Origin: Steroidobacteraceae bacterium
GTDB taxonomy: Bacteria; Pseudomonadota; Gammaproteobacteria; Steroidobacterales; Steroidobacteraceae
Assembly (NCBI GenBank): GCA_041395505.1
Contig: JAWLAG010000001.1
Location: forward strand, 1,550,001 to 1,614,000
Direction of reading: 5' to 3'
DNA length: 64,000 nucleotides
The notes below the pieces were generated by a model. That model saw only the letters and a list, made by a program, of their open reading frames with translations. It was not told where the DNA came from and did no database searches. Positions 9,497 to 17,856 of the stretch are shown here, piece after piece; the stretch's first letter is position 1; each line of letters begins with the position of its first letter. Both the position numbers and the translations under genes were made by a program.

Positions 9497-9530
9497 GTTT
9501 CATAAAACTGTCATTTTGTGTCATTAAAGT
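9497..9530 (+). promoter_or_regulatory. Pho box and promoter of pstS
   Basis: GTTTCATAAAACTGTCAT at 9497-9514 differs from the E. coli consensus CTGTCATAAAACTGTCAT at only two positions, both in the first half-site. A third TGTCAT follows at 9519-9524. A weak minus-10-like TAAAGT at 9525-9530 lies 10 bases after the box, the expected spacing for a PhoB-activated promoter where the box replaces the minus-35. It lies in the 153-base gap between divergent dapE and pstS; I see nothing else firm in that gap. Confidence 0.8.
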
Positions 9531-9571
9531 TACGGCAGCTCGCAGTGGGCACTGGAATTGGAGGTGGGCAA

Positions 9572-10618
9572 GTGAACAAGACTCTTCTAGCTATATTGGG
9601 CGTACTCGGCGTCGGAATGAGCCAGTTGGCGGCGGCACAGTCGTCGCGCGATTACATCAGCATCGTGGGTTCATCGACGGTCTATCCGTTCACGACAACC
9701 GTCGCCGAGCGTTTCGGCCGCGGCGGCTCGTTCAAGACGCCGAAGGTCGAGAGCACCGGAACCGGTGGCGGCCTGAAGCTATTCTGCGCGGGCGTAGGCG
9801 TGCAGCACCCGGACATTGCGAACGCATCACGTCGCATCAAGGCGAGCGAGCTCGAAACCTGTGCCAAGAACGGCGTGAAGGAAGTGGTAGAGCTAAAGAT
9901 CGGCTATGACGGAATCGTCATCGCCGAGAGCAAGAAAGCCAAGCCCATGAAGCTCAGTCGCGCGCAGGTGTTCCTTGCACTTGCCAAACAGGTGCCAGAT
10001 CCGGCGAATTTGAGCAAGCTCGTGGCGAATCCGTACACCAGCTGGAACCAGATCGACAAAGGCCTGCCCGCGCAGAAAATCGAGGTGTTGGGGCCACCAC
10101 CCACCTCCGGTACGCGCGACTCTTTCCTTGAGCTTTACATGGAAGCCGGCTGCAGCAGCGTTGCATGGATCAAGACGTTGAAGGAAACCAATGAAACGCG
10201 CTTCAAGAAAATCTGCCACACCCTGCGCGAGGACGGGGCGTTCATTGAAGCGGGCGAGAACGACAACCTGATCGTGCAGAAGATCGAAGCCAATCCAGGC
10301 TCGCTCGGTATCTTCGGCTACAGCTTCCTCGAAGAGAATCTTGGTCAGCTGCGCGGCGCGGTCATCGATGGCGTCGAACCCGACTACGAGACGATCTCGT
10401 CTGGAAAGTATCCCGCATCCCGGCCCTTGTTCATCTACGTCAAGAAAGCGCACGTCGGCGTGATTCCGGGCATCAAGGAATTCATTGCCGAATACGTGAG
10501 TAGCAAAGCGATTGGCGAGGATGGCTATCTGGCTGAGCGCGGTCTTGTGGCGCCAACCAAGGCAGAGCTTGCCAAGTCGCGCAGCGATGCCGCGTCTTTG
10601 AAGGCTTTGAAACTCTAG
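9572..10618 (+). CDS. pstS: Phosphate ABC transporter substrate-binding protein PstS
   Basis: I place the start at GTG 9572 because GGAGG lies at 9560-9564 and the product then begins with a clean signal peptide (VNKTLLAILGVLGVG, Ala-rich end). A longer frame from 9518 would begin inside the promoter. The 348-residue periplasmic protein has the phosphate-binding blocks IVGSSTVYPF, STGTGGGLK and PPTSGTRDSF. It delivers phosphate to PstCA. The Pho box upstream predicts strong induction at low phosphate. Confidence 0.93.
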   Translation: MNKTLLAILGVLGVGMSQLAAAQSSRDYISIVGSSTVYPFTTTVAERFGRGGSFKTPKVESTGTGGGLKLFCAGVGVQHPDIANASRRIKASELETCAKNGVKEVVELKIGYDGIVIAESKKAKPMKLSRAQVFLALAKQVPDPANLSKLVANPYTSWNQIDKGLPAQKIEVLGPPPTSGTRDSFLELYMEAGCSSVAWIKTLKETNETRFKKICHTLREDGAFIEAGENDNLIVQKIEANPGSLGIFGYSFLEENLGQLRGAVIDGVEPDYETISSGKYPASRPLFIYVKKAHVGVIPGIKEFIAEYVSSKAIGEDGYLAERGLVAPTKAELAKSRSDAASLKALKL

Positions 10619-10661
10619 TTCAGCAGTTACAACCTTTCGCTCTACCCGGGGGGGTATTTCG

Positions 10662-11969
10662 ATGCATATGTTCAAACAGGCCGCCGCGGCGGTCGTGGGG
10701 TCGGTTTTTCTCCTGAATGTCGCGACTGCCGCGTCGACGGATGGCGCCGATGAGATCGCGCAACTGAAAGCGATGCTCGCCAGCATGCAAACGCGTATCG
10801 AGCAGCTCGAAGCGCAGCAGCAACAGCAGGCGCAACAGGTCACCGAGCAACAGGAAGCCATCGATAGCGCCACGGATGCCCTGGCGCAGACCAAGACAGG
10901 AATTGGCGACTGGGTGTCTCGATTCCAGTGGAAGGGCGATTTGCGCTACCGCAATGAAAGCTTCGACGTGCAATACAATTCGTCGAACCGCGTGCGTGAC
11001 CGAATCCGAGCACGTGCGGGATTCGTGGCCAAGGTCAACGATACCTTGAGCGCGGAACTGCGCCTTGCGAGTGGCGGTGACGACCCGCGCTCGTCCAACC
11101 AGACCTTGACCGATACCAATTCGCGCAAGGCTTTTGGCCTCGATCTCGCATATCTGCGTTGGCAGCCACGTCCGGACACGTCGCTCAGCCTCGGCAAGAT
11201 CAAACAGCCGTGGTCAACACCGTCGCAAAGCATGTTCTTCGACGGCGATGTCAATCCTGAGGGCATTGGCCTTGCGTGGGCCAGCAAGACGAGCGGAGTC
11301 TTCGCGAACGCGTTCTATCTGGATCTTGCTGAACGCAGCAGTCGCGCCGATAGCAATCTCATCGGTGGTCAGCTGGGCTGGACAGGATCGGTGGGCGACG
11401 GATCGAAGCTGACTTTGGTCGCAGGCTACTTTGATCACGGCGCGGTCGAAGGCTACAACGCGCTATTTGGCGGGGGTGCCAATGGCAACACGACTGTCAC
11501 CAATTCGCCGATTTGCCGCGCCGGCATCGCGACCTGCGTCGCCAATGACTTCAATATCGTCGATGTATCGGCTGAATGGAGTACTTCGCTGTCCGGCCGG
11601 CCGTTCAGTCTGTACGCTGATTTGGCCCAGAATACCGCGGCGGATGATCTCAACAACGCCTATGGACTCGGCTTTTCCTACGGCCGCGCCAAGGACCCCG
11701 GCACCTGGGAGATCGGTTATCTTTATCAACAGGTCGAAAAAGACGCGCTCTATGGCCAGTGGGTGGACTCGGATTTCGCCGATGGCAATACCGATGGACG
11801 CGGGAGTGTGTTGAAATTCGCATACGCATTTGCGAAGAATTTCAAATTCAATGCAACCTTGTTCCTCAATGAAACGAATGTTGATGTGCCGACCAGCGTA
11901 TCGGGTGTCGGGCCGGTCACCGGCAGGGACTACAAGCGCCTGCAGCTCGATCTCGTTACATCGTTCTAG
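10662..11969 (+). CDS. Putative porin encoded within the pst operon
   Basis: The 435-residue protein has a signal peptide (cleavage near ATAAS), a glutamine-rich coiled-coil segment (about 28-75) and then a beta-barrel with a C-terminal strand ending in LVTSF, a normal outer-membrane anchor. It resembles the putative-porin family with N-terminal coiled coil rather than a classical OprP trimer. Its place between pstS and pstC and behind a Pho box suggests it admits phosphate or phosphorylated compounds across the outer membrane under phosphate limitation; this substrate is inferred. A run of G at 10648-10654 serves as ribosome-binding site; ATG 10668 is an alternative start. Confidence 0.8.
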   Translation: MHMFKQAAAAVVGSVFLLNVATAASTDGADEIAQLKAMLASMQTRIEQLEAQQQQQAQQVTEQQEAIDSATDALAQTKTGIGDWVSRFQWKGDLRYRNESFDVQYNSSNRVRDRIRARAGFVAKVNDTLSAELRLASGGDDPRSSNQTLTDTNSRKAFGLDLAYLRWQPRPDTSLSLGKIKQPWSTPSQSMFFDGDVNPEGIGLAWASKTSGVFANAFYLDLAERSSRADSNLIGGQLGWTGSVGDGSKLTLVAGYFDHGAVEGYNALFGGGANGNTTVTNSPICRAGIATCVANDFNIVDVSAEWSTSLSGRPFSLYADLAQNTAADDLNNAYGLGFSYGRAKDPGTWEIGYLYQQVEKDALYGQWVDSDFADGNTDGRGSVLKFAYAFAKNFKFNATLFLNETNVDVPTSVSGVGPVTGRDYKRLQLDLVTSF

Positions 11970-11997
11970 GGCGAGCGCAGCCCGGCGGTTCGACGAC

Positions 11998-12025
11998 GGC
12001 CTCCCTGGCATTCGCCAGGGAGGCC
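11998..12025 (+). terminator. Hairpin terminator or attenuator between the porin gene and pstC
   Basis: GGCCTCCCTGGC (11998-12009) and GCCAGGGAGGCC (12014-12025) are perfect 12-base inverted repeats around a four-base ATTC loop, followed by TTGTCGT. The weak T-run suggests partial termination, which would leave pstS and the porin more abundant than pstCAB, and would also stabilise the upstream mRNA. Confidence 0.75.
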
Positions 12026-12069
12026 TTGTCGTATTCTGGTTTCGTGCCTGATTGTCGATCGATGAAACC

Positions 12070-13455
12070 ATGAAGCCACAGTTGCTGCTCCTGATTCTTT
12101 GCGCCATTACGGTGGTCGCGTTCTGGCTCGGCAAAGCTCGGGCGATCAGTGTGGCGGGCGGGGCGCGTGGCGTGCGCAATCTGCACTCCCTGCCGAGTCA
12201 TTATGGCCAGTTTGTCGGTATCTGGACCTTGCTGCCGGCCGTGGCGATTTTCCTGCTGTGGGTCATGCTGAGCGATGCGGTAATCACTGCAAAAGTGGGC
12301 GCCCACATGCCCGCGGAGATTGCCCAGCTGCCTGCGGATCGCTTCAGCCTCGTGATGAACGATGTACGCAATGTTGCCGCGGGCCGCACGCCGGCCGCGC
12401 TCGCTGAGCCGTTGGTTCGCGAAGCCGCCGAGCGATACCGGTCGGCAAAGCAGACGAGTGACATTTTGCTCGCCGTCCTGGTGCTCGCAACCGCGGTGCT
12501 CGCGGCGCTTTTCTCGCGCGGCCGCATCCGCACCGACATGCGGGCGCGCAATAACGTCGAATCAGTCTATCGCTGGCTGCTGTTTGGATGCGCGTCGGTC
12601 GCAATCCTGACCACGATCGGCATCGTGCTGTCGGTGCTGTTCGAGACCTGGCGGTTTTTTGGCCGCGTGCCGGTTACGGAGTTTTTTGGCCTCAAGTGGA
12701 GTCCGCAGACGGCCATCCGCGCGGACCAGGTGGGTTCCTCGGGAGCCTTTGGTGCCGTACCGCTATTCGTCGGAACCTTGCTCATCTCCGGTATCGCCAT
12801 GATCGTCGCGGTACCAATCGGGCTTTTCTCCGCCATATTCCTTGCCGAGTATGCTCCGGGGAAAGTGCGGGCCGTCATCAAGCCGCTGCTTGAAGTATTG
12901 GCAGGTATTCCGACCGTCGTTTATGGCTTTTTCGCGGCGTTGACGGTTGGTCCGAGCCTGCGGCGCCTTGGCGAATCCATGGGGCTCGACGTTGCGAGCG
13001 AGAGCGCGCTCGCTGCCGGACTCGTCATGGGCATCATGATCATTCCGTTCGTTTCCTCGCTTGCGGACGACATGATCGCGGCGGTGCCGCAGAGTCTTCG
13101 TGACGGCGCGTACGCGCTCGGCGCAACGCGCTCGGAGACGATCAAGCAGGTGGTGTTGCGGGCGGCGCTGCCCGGAATCGTTGGCGGTGTGTTGCTGGCC
13201 ATATCGCGCGCCATCGGCGAGACGATGATCGTCGTGATGGCCGCAGGCCTTGCGGCCAATCTCACGCTGAACCCGCTGGAGGCAGTGACAACCGTGACCG
13301 TGCAGATCGTCACATTGCTGGTTGGCGACCAGGAATTCGACAGTGCCAAGACGCTGGCCGCATTCGCGCTCGGTTTCGTGCTCTTCGTCGTCACGCTCAT
13401 TCTGAATGTCGTGGCCCTCTACGTCGTCAAACGCTATCGTGAGCAGTATGAGTAA
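12070..13455 (+). CDS. pstC: Phosphate ABC transporter permease PstC
   Basis: From ATG 12070 the protein has 461 residues, well above the 319 of E. coli PstC. The first 180 residues add membrane segments and a soluble stretch; the C-terminal 280 form the usual permease domain, with the ABC-contact loop in SLRDGAYALGATRSETI and the conserved GIPTVVYGFF. It pairs with PstA to form the inner-membrane phosphate channel. An in-frame TTG at 12052 is a less likely start. The stop overlaps pstA by 8 bases. Confidence 0.92.
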   Translation: MKPQLLLLILCAITVVAFWLGKARAISVAGGARGVRNLHSLPSHYGQFVGIWTLLPAVAIFLLWVMLSDAVITAKVGAHMPAEIAQLPADRFSLVMNDVRNVAAGRTPAALAEPLVREAAERYRSAKQTSDILLAVLVLATAVLAALFSRGRIRTDMRARNNVESVYRWLLFGCASVAILTTIGIVLSVLFETWRFFGRVPVTEFFGLKWSPQTAIRADQVGSSGAFGAVPLFVGTLLISGIAMIVAVPIGLFSAIFLAEYAPGKVRAVIKPLLEVLAGIPTVVYGFFAALTVGPSLRRLGESMGLDVASESALAAGLVMGIMIIPFVSSLADDMIAAVPQSLRDGAYALGATRSETIKQVVLRAALPGIVGGVLLAISRAIGETMIVVMAAGLAANLTLNPLEAVTTVTVQIVTLLVGDQEFDSAKTLAAFALGFVLFVVTLILNVVALYVVKRYREQYE

Positions 13456-14764
13456 GCCCGCGTCCAGACCCGCCAGTGCGCGCGACGCACGCGAGACCCA
13501 GGCGCTGGTTGCGCGCAGCCTGCGACGACGCTATCGCGCCGAGCAAAGATTCAGATTCTATGGAATCGCAGCGGTCGCGCTCGGCGTACTGTTCGTGGTC
13601 TTTCTCTTTGCCGACATCATCTCCAAGGGATGGTCGGTTTTTCAGCAGAGCTACATCCAATTGCGCGTCGACTACAGCGCCGAGGTCATGGGCCTCGAAT
13701 CGGACCGAAGTCGCGAGGTGTTGCAGGCGGCTGATTACGACGCATTGGTGCGCGAGGCCCTGCAGGAAAGGCTCGGCGAGGTCGAGGGTAGGTCGGCGAG
13801 GCGGGAATTGAAGCAGCTCGCGAGCGTTGGCGCGGGCTATGAGTTGCAGCGGCGGGTACTCGAAAATCCCGATCTGATCGGACAGAGCGAGACCTTGTGG
13901 CTGCTCGCGAGTGCAGACGTCGACTTGCTGCTGAAGGGCCGCATGAATACGTCTCTGCCGGAAAACGAGCGCGCGCTCAGCGATCAGCAACTGGCCTGGA
14001 TCAAGACTCTGCGAGATAACGATGCCCTCGAACTTCGCTTCAATCGCAGTTTTTTCAGCCACGGCGATTCGCGCGAAGCGGAACTAGCCGGGGTGCTGGG
14101 GGCCGTCCGCGGATCATTCCTTACGTTGCTGATAACCCTGCTGTTGTCGTTTCCGATTGGCGTGGCCGCAGCGATATACCTCGAGGAGTTCGCGCCAAGG
14201 AGCCGGATGACCGATCTGATCGAGGTCAACATCAACAATCTCGCGGCAGTGCCGTCGATCGTCTTCGGCCTGCTTGGGCTCGCGGTATTCATCGGATTCT
14301 TCGGCATGCCGCGCTCGGCGCCGCTGGTCGGTGGCCTGGTGCTCGCGTTGTTGACGCTGCCCACGGTGATCATCGCATCGCGCGCATCGCTGAAGGCGGT
14401 ACCGCCGTCGATACGCGAGGCGGCACTCGGCATGGGAGCATCCAGGATTCAGATGGTCCTGCATCATGTCATGCCGCTTGCAATGCCCGGAATGCTGACA
14501 GGTACGATCATCGGCATGGCGCGGGCATTGGGTGAGTCAGCGCCCTTGTTGATGATTGGCATGGTCGCCTTCATCGTCGAAGTGCCGCGCGGAGTGCTGG
14601 ATCCGGCCACCGTGCTTCCAGTGCAGGTATTCCTCTGGTCCGATCTCCCCGAGCGCGGTTTTGTCGAGCGAACCTCCGGCGCGATTATCGTGCTGTTGAT
14701 GTTTCTGGTAGTCATGAATGCGACCGCGGTTGTCCTTCGAAACCGCTTCGAGAAAAGATGGTGA
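13448..14764 (+). CDS. pstA: Phosphate ABC transporter permease PstA
   Basis: From ATG 13448 the protein has 438 residues. Residues 1-30 are basic and cytoplasmic, one membrane helix follows, then about 140 residues of probably periplasmic sequence absent from E. coli PstA (296 residues), and finally the permease domain with [16 protein letters not shown] as ATPase-contact loop. The enlarged N-terminus parallels that of PstC. The start overlaps pstC by 8 bases and the stop overlaps pstB by 7, so the three are probably translationally coupled. Confidence 0.92.
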   Translation: MSKPASRPASARDARETQALVARSLRRRYRAEQRFRFYGIAAVALGVLFVVFLFADIISKGWSVFQQSYIQLRVDYSAEVMGLESDRSREVLQAADYDALVREALQERLGEVEGRSARRELKQLASVGAGYELQRRVLENPDLIGQSETLWLLASADVDLLLKGRMNTSLPENERALSDQQLAWIKTLRDNDALELRFNRSFFSHGDSREAELAGVLGAVRGSFLTLLITLLLSFPIGVAAAIYLEEFAPRSRMTDLIEVNINNLAAVPSIVFGLLGLAVFIGFFGMPRSAPLVGGLVLALLTLPTVIIASRASLKAVPPSIREAALGMGASRIQMVLHHVMPLAMPGMLTGTIIGMARALGESAPLLMIGMVAFIVEVPRGVLDPATVLPVQVFLWSDLPERGFVERTSGAIIVLLMFLVVMNATAVVLRNRFEKRW

Positions 14765-15603
14765 GCATGAACGTCACTCAACCCACTGCACCGCCTGCGG
14801 AGGCAGGCAACCAGACTGTAAAGACGGTTGGCTCCTATGCCGTTGAGGATCCAGTCTTCTCCTGTCGCGATCTCAACGTGTACTACGGTGAGAAACACGC
14901 TATCAAGAACGTCAACATCGACATCGGCCGCAAGCAGGTGCTGGCCTGCATAGGTCCGTCTGGTTGCGGCAAGTCAACATTCCTGCGATGCCTCAATCGC
15001 ATGAACGACACGATAGAGTCGGCGCGGGTGAGTGGCCGGATTCTGCTCGACGGGCAGGATATCCATGATCGTCGGCAGGATGTGGTTCAGTTGCGCGCCC
15101 GGGTCGGCATGGTTTTCCAGAAGCCAAATCCATTCCCCAAATCGATCTACGAAAACGTCGCCTACGGGCCGCGAATTCATGGACTGGCTGCCGATCGCGG
15201 CGACCTCGACGAACTGGTGCAAACAAGTCTCGCGCGGGCCGGGTTGTGGGAGGAGGTCAAGGACCGACTCGACCAGCCGGGTACCAGCCTCTCGGGTGGT
15301 CAGCAGCAGCGCCTGTGCATCGCGCGTACGATTGCGGTCAATCCCGAAGTAATCCTCATGGACGAACCATGCTCGGCACTCGATCCCATCGCCACTGCGC
15401 GCATCGAGGACCTGATGGAGGAGCTGCGCAAGAGCTATGCGATCGTAATCGTCACACATTCCATGCAGCAGGCCGCGCGCGTGTCGCAGCGCACTGCCTA
15501 TTTTCACCTGGGCGACCTCATCGAAGTGGGCAAGACGGACCGGATCTTCACCAATCCGCGGCACCGGCTCACCGAGGACTACATCACCGGGCGTTTCGGC
15601 TGA
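14758..15603 (+). CDS. pstB: Phosphate ABC transporter ATP-binding protein PstB
   Basis: This 281-residue ATPase has Walker [10 protein letters not shown] (66-74), the signature LSGGQ (178-182) and Walker B ILMDEP (199-204). It ends [10 protein letters not shown], the normal PstB C-terminus. It powers PstCA and, in the known model, reports transporter state to PhoR through PhoU. Start candidates are ATG 14758, GTG 14761 and ATG 14767. Its last three codons and stop form part of the outer arm of the inverted repeat described at 15595-15818. Confidence 0.95.
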   Translation: MVSMNVTQPTAPPAEAGNQTVKTVGSYAVEDPVFSCRDLNVYYGEKHAIKNVNIDIGRKQVLACIGPSGCGKSTFLRCLNRMNDTIESARVSGRILLDGQDIHDRRQDVVQLRARVGMVFQKPNPFPKSIYENVAYGPRIHGLAADRGDLDELVQTSLARAGLWEEVKDRLDQPGTSLSGGQQQRLCIARTIAVNPEVILMDEPCSALDPIATARIEDLMEELRKSYAIVIVTHSMQQAARVSQRTAYFHLGDLIEVGKTDRIFTNPRHRLTEDYITGRFG

Positions 15604-15818
15604 GTACGCAAGGCGCGACTTGGGAGGCGCCGCCGGCCTGAAAGCATTGTTCTCTGATTTTGATCAGCGCCTTTCAGGAACGCCGTGGACCCCTCCATGG
15701 GGGCTCCGGGGCGCACATCCATGTGCGCCACGGTCCTGAAAGGCGCTGATCAAAATCAGAGAACAATGCGTGCACGCACGCCACGGCGCCCGCATCGCGC
15801 CTTGCGTACTCAGCCGAA
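15595..15818. repeat. Nested long inverted repeat between convergent pstB and dapD
   Basis: The outer arms are 24 bases and perfect (15595-15618 against 15795-15818, beginning TTCGGCTGAGTACGC on the plus strand). The inner arms are 36 bases and perfect (15644-15679 against 15734-15769, beginning GCATTGTTCTCTG), and continue after a three-base bulge with CCGTGG/CCACGG. The centre holds two more small hairpins: around CCATGG (15690-15703) and GGCGCACAT-CC-ATGTGCGCC (15710-15729). Between the arms pairing is irregular. A transcript of either strand would fold into a very long hairpin, so bidirectional termination is likely. The left outer arm includes the pstB stop codon, and the right arm ends three bases before that of dapD. 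It fills the 218-base gap; no gene is seen in it. Confidence 0.85.
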
Positions 15819-15821
15819 TCG

Positions 15822-16655
15822 TCAGTCGATGTTGCGCAGCAGTTCGTTGACCGAGACCTTGGCGCGGGTCTTCTCATCGACGCGCTTGACGATGACGGCG
15901 CAGTAAAGGGAGTACTTGCCGTCGGCGGAGGGCAGGTTGCCCGGCACGACGACCGATCCGGCGGGTACCCGGCCGTAGAGCGTCTGGCCCGTGACACGAT
16001 CGTAGATGCGCGTGCTTTGACCAATAAAAACACCCATCGAGATCACTGAGCCTTTCTCGACGATGACCCCCTCAACTATTTCCGAGCGCGCGCCGATGAA
16101 GCAGTTGTCTTCAATGATGGTGGGATTGGCCTGCAGTGGCTCCAGCACGCCGCCGATGCCGACACCACCCGAAAGGTGCACATTGGCGCCGATCTGGGCG
16201 CAGGAGCCGACGGTGGCCCAGGTGTCGACCATGCTGCCTTCGCCGACCCAGGCGCCAATGTTGACATAGCTCGGCATCAGCACGACGTTGCGAGCGATGA
16301 AGGCGCCACGACGTACGATGGCATCAGGAACCACGCGCAAGCCCGCAGCCCGAAAGTCCGCATCGTTGCAGTGCGCGAATTTGAGATCGACCTTGTCGAA
16401 GAAGCGGCTGTGGCCGCCCTCGATCACGCGATTCTCATTGATGCGAAACGACAGCAGAACGGCTTTCTTCAGCCACTGGTTGACCTGCCAGCCGTTCCCA
16501 ACCGGGTGCGCCACGCGGAGTTCACCGCGATCGAGCAGCGCGAGCGCCCCATCGACGGCATCGCGTACTGCGGCCGGTGCCGTGGCCGGCGTCAGGCGTT
16601 CGCGTAGCTCGAACGCGTTCTCGATCTGCTGGCGCAGAGGCTCGATATCAGTCAC
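15822..16655 (-). CDS. dapD: Tetrahydrodipicolinate N-succinyltransferase DapD
   Basis: The 277-residue protein has the hexapeptide-repeat left-handed helix ([36 protein letters not shown] spans the core around residues 130-165) typical of DapD, and the expected length. It succinylates tetrahydrodipicolinate in lysine and diaminopimelate synthesis, the step before DapC. Its start overlaps dapC by 8 bases, so the two successive enzymes are coupled. It ends the minus-strand operon map-glnD-dapC-dapD. Confidence 0.96.
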   Translation of the reverse strand: MTDIEPLRQQIENAFELRERLTPATAPAAVRDAVDGALALLDRGELRVAHPVGNGWQVNQWLKKAVLLSFRINENRVIEGGHSRFFDKVDLKFAHCNDADFRAAGLRVVPDAIVRRGAFIARNVVLMPSYVNIGAWVGEGSMVDTWATVGSCAQIGANVHLSGGVGIGGVLEPLQANPTIIEDNCFIGARSEIVEGVIVEKGSVISMGVFIGQSTRIYDRVTGQTLYGRVPAGSVVVPGNLPSADGKYSLYCAVIVKRVDEKTRAKVSVNELLRNID

Positions 16656-17856
16656 CGCTTTTCATTCCTGACAGAAAATTACGAATTCTCTCGGCTGCCT
16701 GCACGCATTCATCGACGGGCGCGACGAGTGAGATGCGCACGCGGCCGAGGCCCGGGTTGCTGCCATCCACTTCGCGCGCCAACAGACTGCCTGGCACTAC
16801 AGTGACGTTGCATCGCGCAAACAGCTCACGCACGAAGCGTTGGTCGTCCATACCCACATCCGGCCAAAGGTAGAACGTACCAGCCGGCTCGTGGACGCTC
16901 ATTACCGAGGCAAGTATCGGAACGACGCGACGGAACTTCTCACGATAGATCCTGCGATTGGCAGCGACATGCAGGTCGTCGCGCCATGCGGCAATGCTGG
17001 CGGCCTGGACCGTCTCCGACATCGCCGAGCCGTGATAGGTGCGGTAGAGGAGGAAGCGCTCGATGATGGCCGCGTCTCCGGCAACGAATCCTGAGCGCAG
17101 CCCGGGCAGGTTCGAACGCTTGGAAAGGCTGTGAAACGCGATGCAGCGCTCGAGGCGATCGTTACCGCAGTTTGCCGCGGCCGCCAGGAGACTGGTTGGA
17201 ACGAGTGCGTCGTCGTTGTACAGCTCGCAATAGCACTCGTCGGCCGCGACGACAAAGTCGTAACGATCCGCAAGCGTCAGTGCCGCACGCAGGTGATCCG
17301 CCGACAGTACGGCCCCCGACGGATTGCCAGGATTGCACAGATAGAGCAGTTCGCAGCGGTTCCAGATGCTCGCAGGAACGGAATCGAAGTCGGGATGAAA
17401 GCGATTTGCTGCTGTCGTCGCCAGGTAGTAAGGCTCGGCGCCAGAGAGCAACGCCGCACCTTCATAGATCTGATAGAAAGGATTCGGCATGACAACCATC
17501 GGCTTTGATTTGCGGCCGACGATCGTCTGAGCGATTGCGAACAGGGCTTCCCGCGTTCCATTCACCGGCAGCACCATGGTTGCAGGATCGACCGCTCCCG
17601 TAGACAGGCCGAATCGCCGTTCGAGCCATGCGGCTGCACTGCGCCGCAGCCCGATGCTTCCCGAAGTCGTCGGATATCGGGCGAGCCCATCGAGTGAAGC
17701 GCGAAGCGCATCGAGCACGAAGCTGGGCGGATCGTGGCGTGGCTCACCGATGGTGAGCGAGATCGGCGACAGGTCCTGTGGCGGTGTCGCCCCCGCCAAC
17801 AAGGCGCGCAGCCGCTCGAAAGGATAGGGTTGCAGCAGGGACAGGCGCGGATTCAT
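16648..17856 (-). CDS. dapC: Succinyl-diaminopimelate aminotransferase DapC
   Basis: This 402-residue PLP enzyme of aminotransferase class I/II has the substrate-binding N-terminal block [15 protein letters not shown] and the PLP-lysine region [20 protein letters not shown]. Position next to dapD and glnD supports the diaminopimelate assignment over other class I aminotransferases. It converts N-succinyl-2-amino-6-ketopimelate to N-succinyl-LL-diaminopimelate with glutamate as donor. It overlaps glnD by 4 bases upstream. Confidence 0.9.
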   Translation of the reverse strand: MNPRLSLLQPYPFERLRALLAGATPPQDLSPISLTIGEPRHDPPSFVLDALRASLDGLARYPTTSGSIGLRRSAAAWLERRFGLSTGAVDPATMVLPVNGTREALFAIAQTIVGRKSKPMVVMPNPFYQIYEGAALLSGAEPYYLATTAANRFHPDFDSVPASIWNRCELLYLCNPGNPSGAVLSADHLRAALTLADRYDFVVAADECYCELYNDDALVPTSLLAAAANCGNDRLERCIAFHSLSKRSNLPGLRSGFVAGDAAIIERFLLYRTYHGSAMSETVQAASIAAWRDDLHVAANRRIYREKFRRVVPILASVMSVHEPAGTFYLWPDVGMDDQRFVRELFARCNVTVVPGSLLAREVDGSNPGLGRVRISLVAPVDECVQAAERIRNFLSGMKSGD

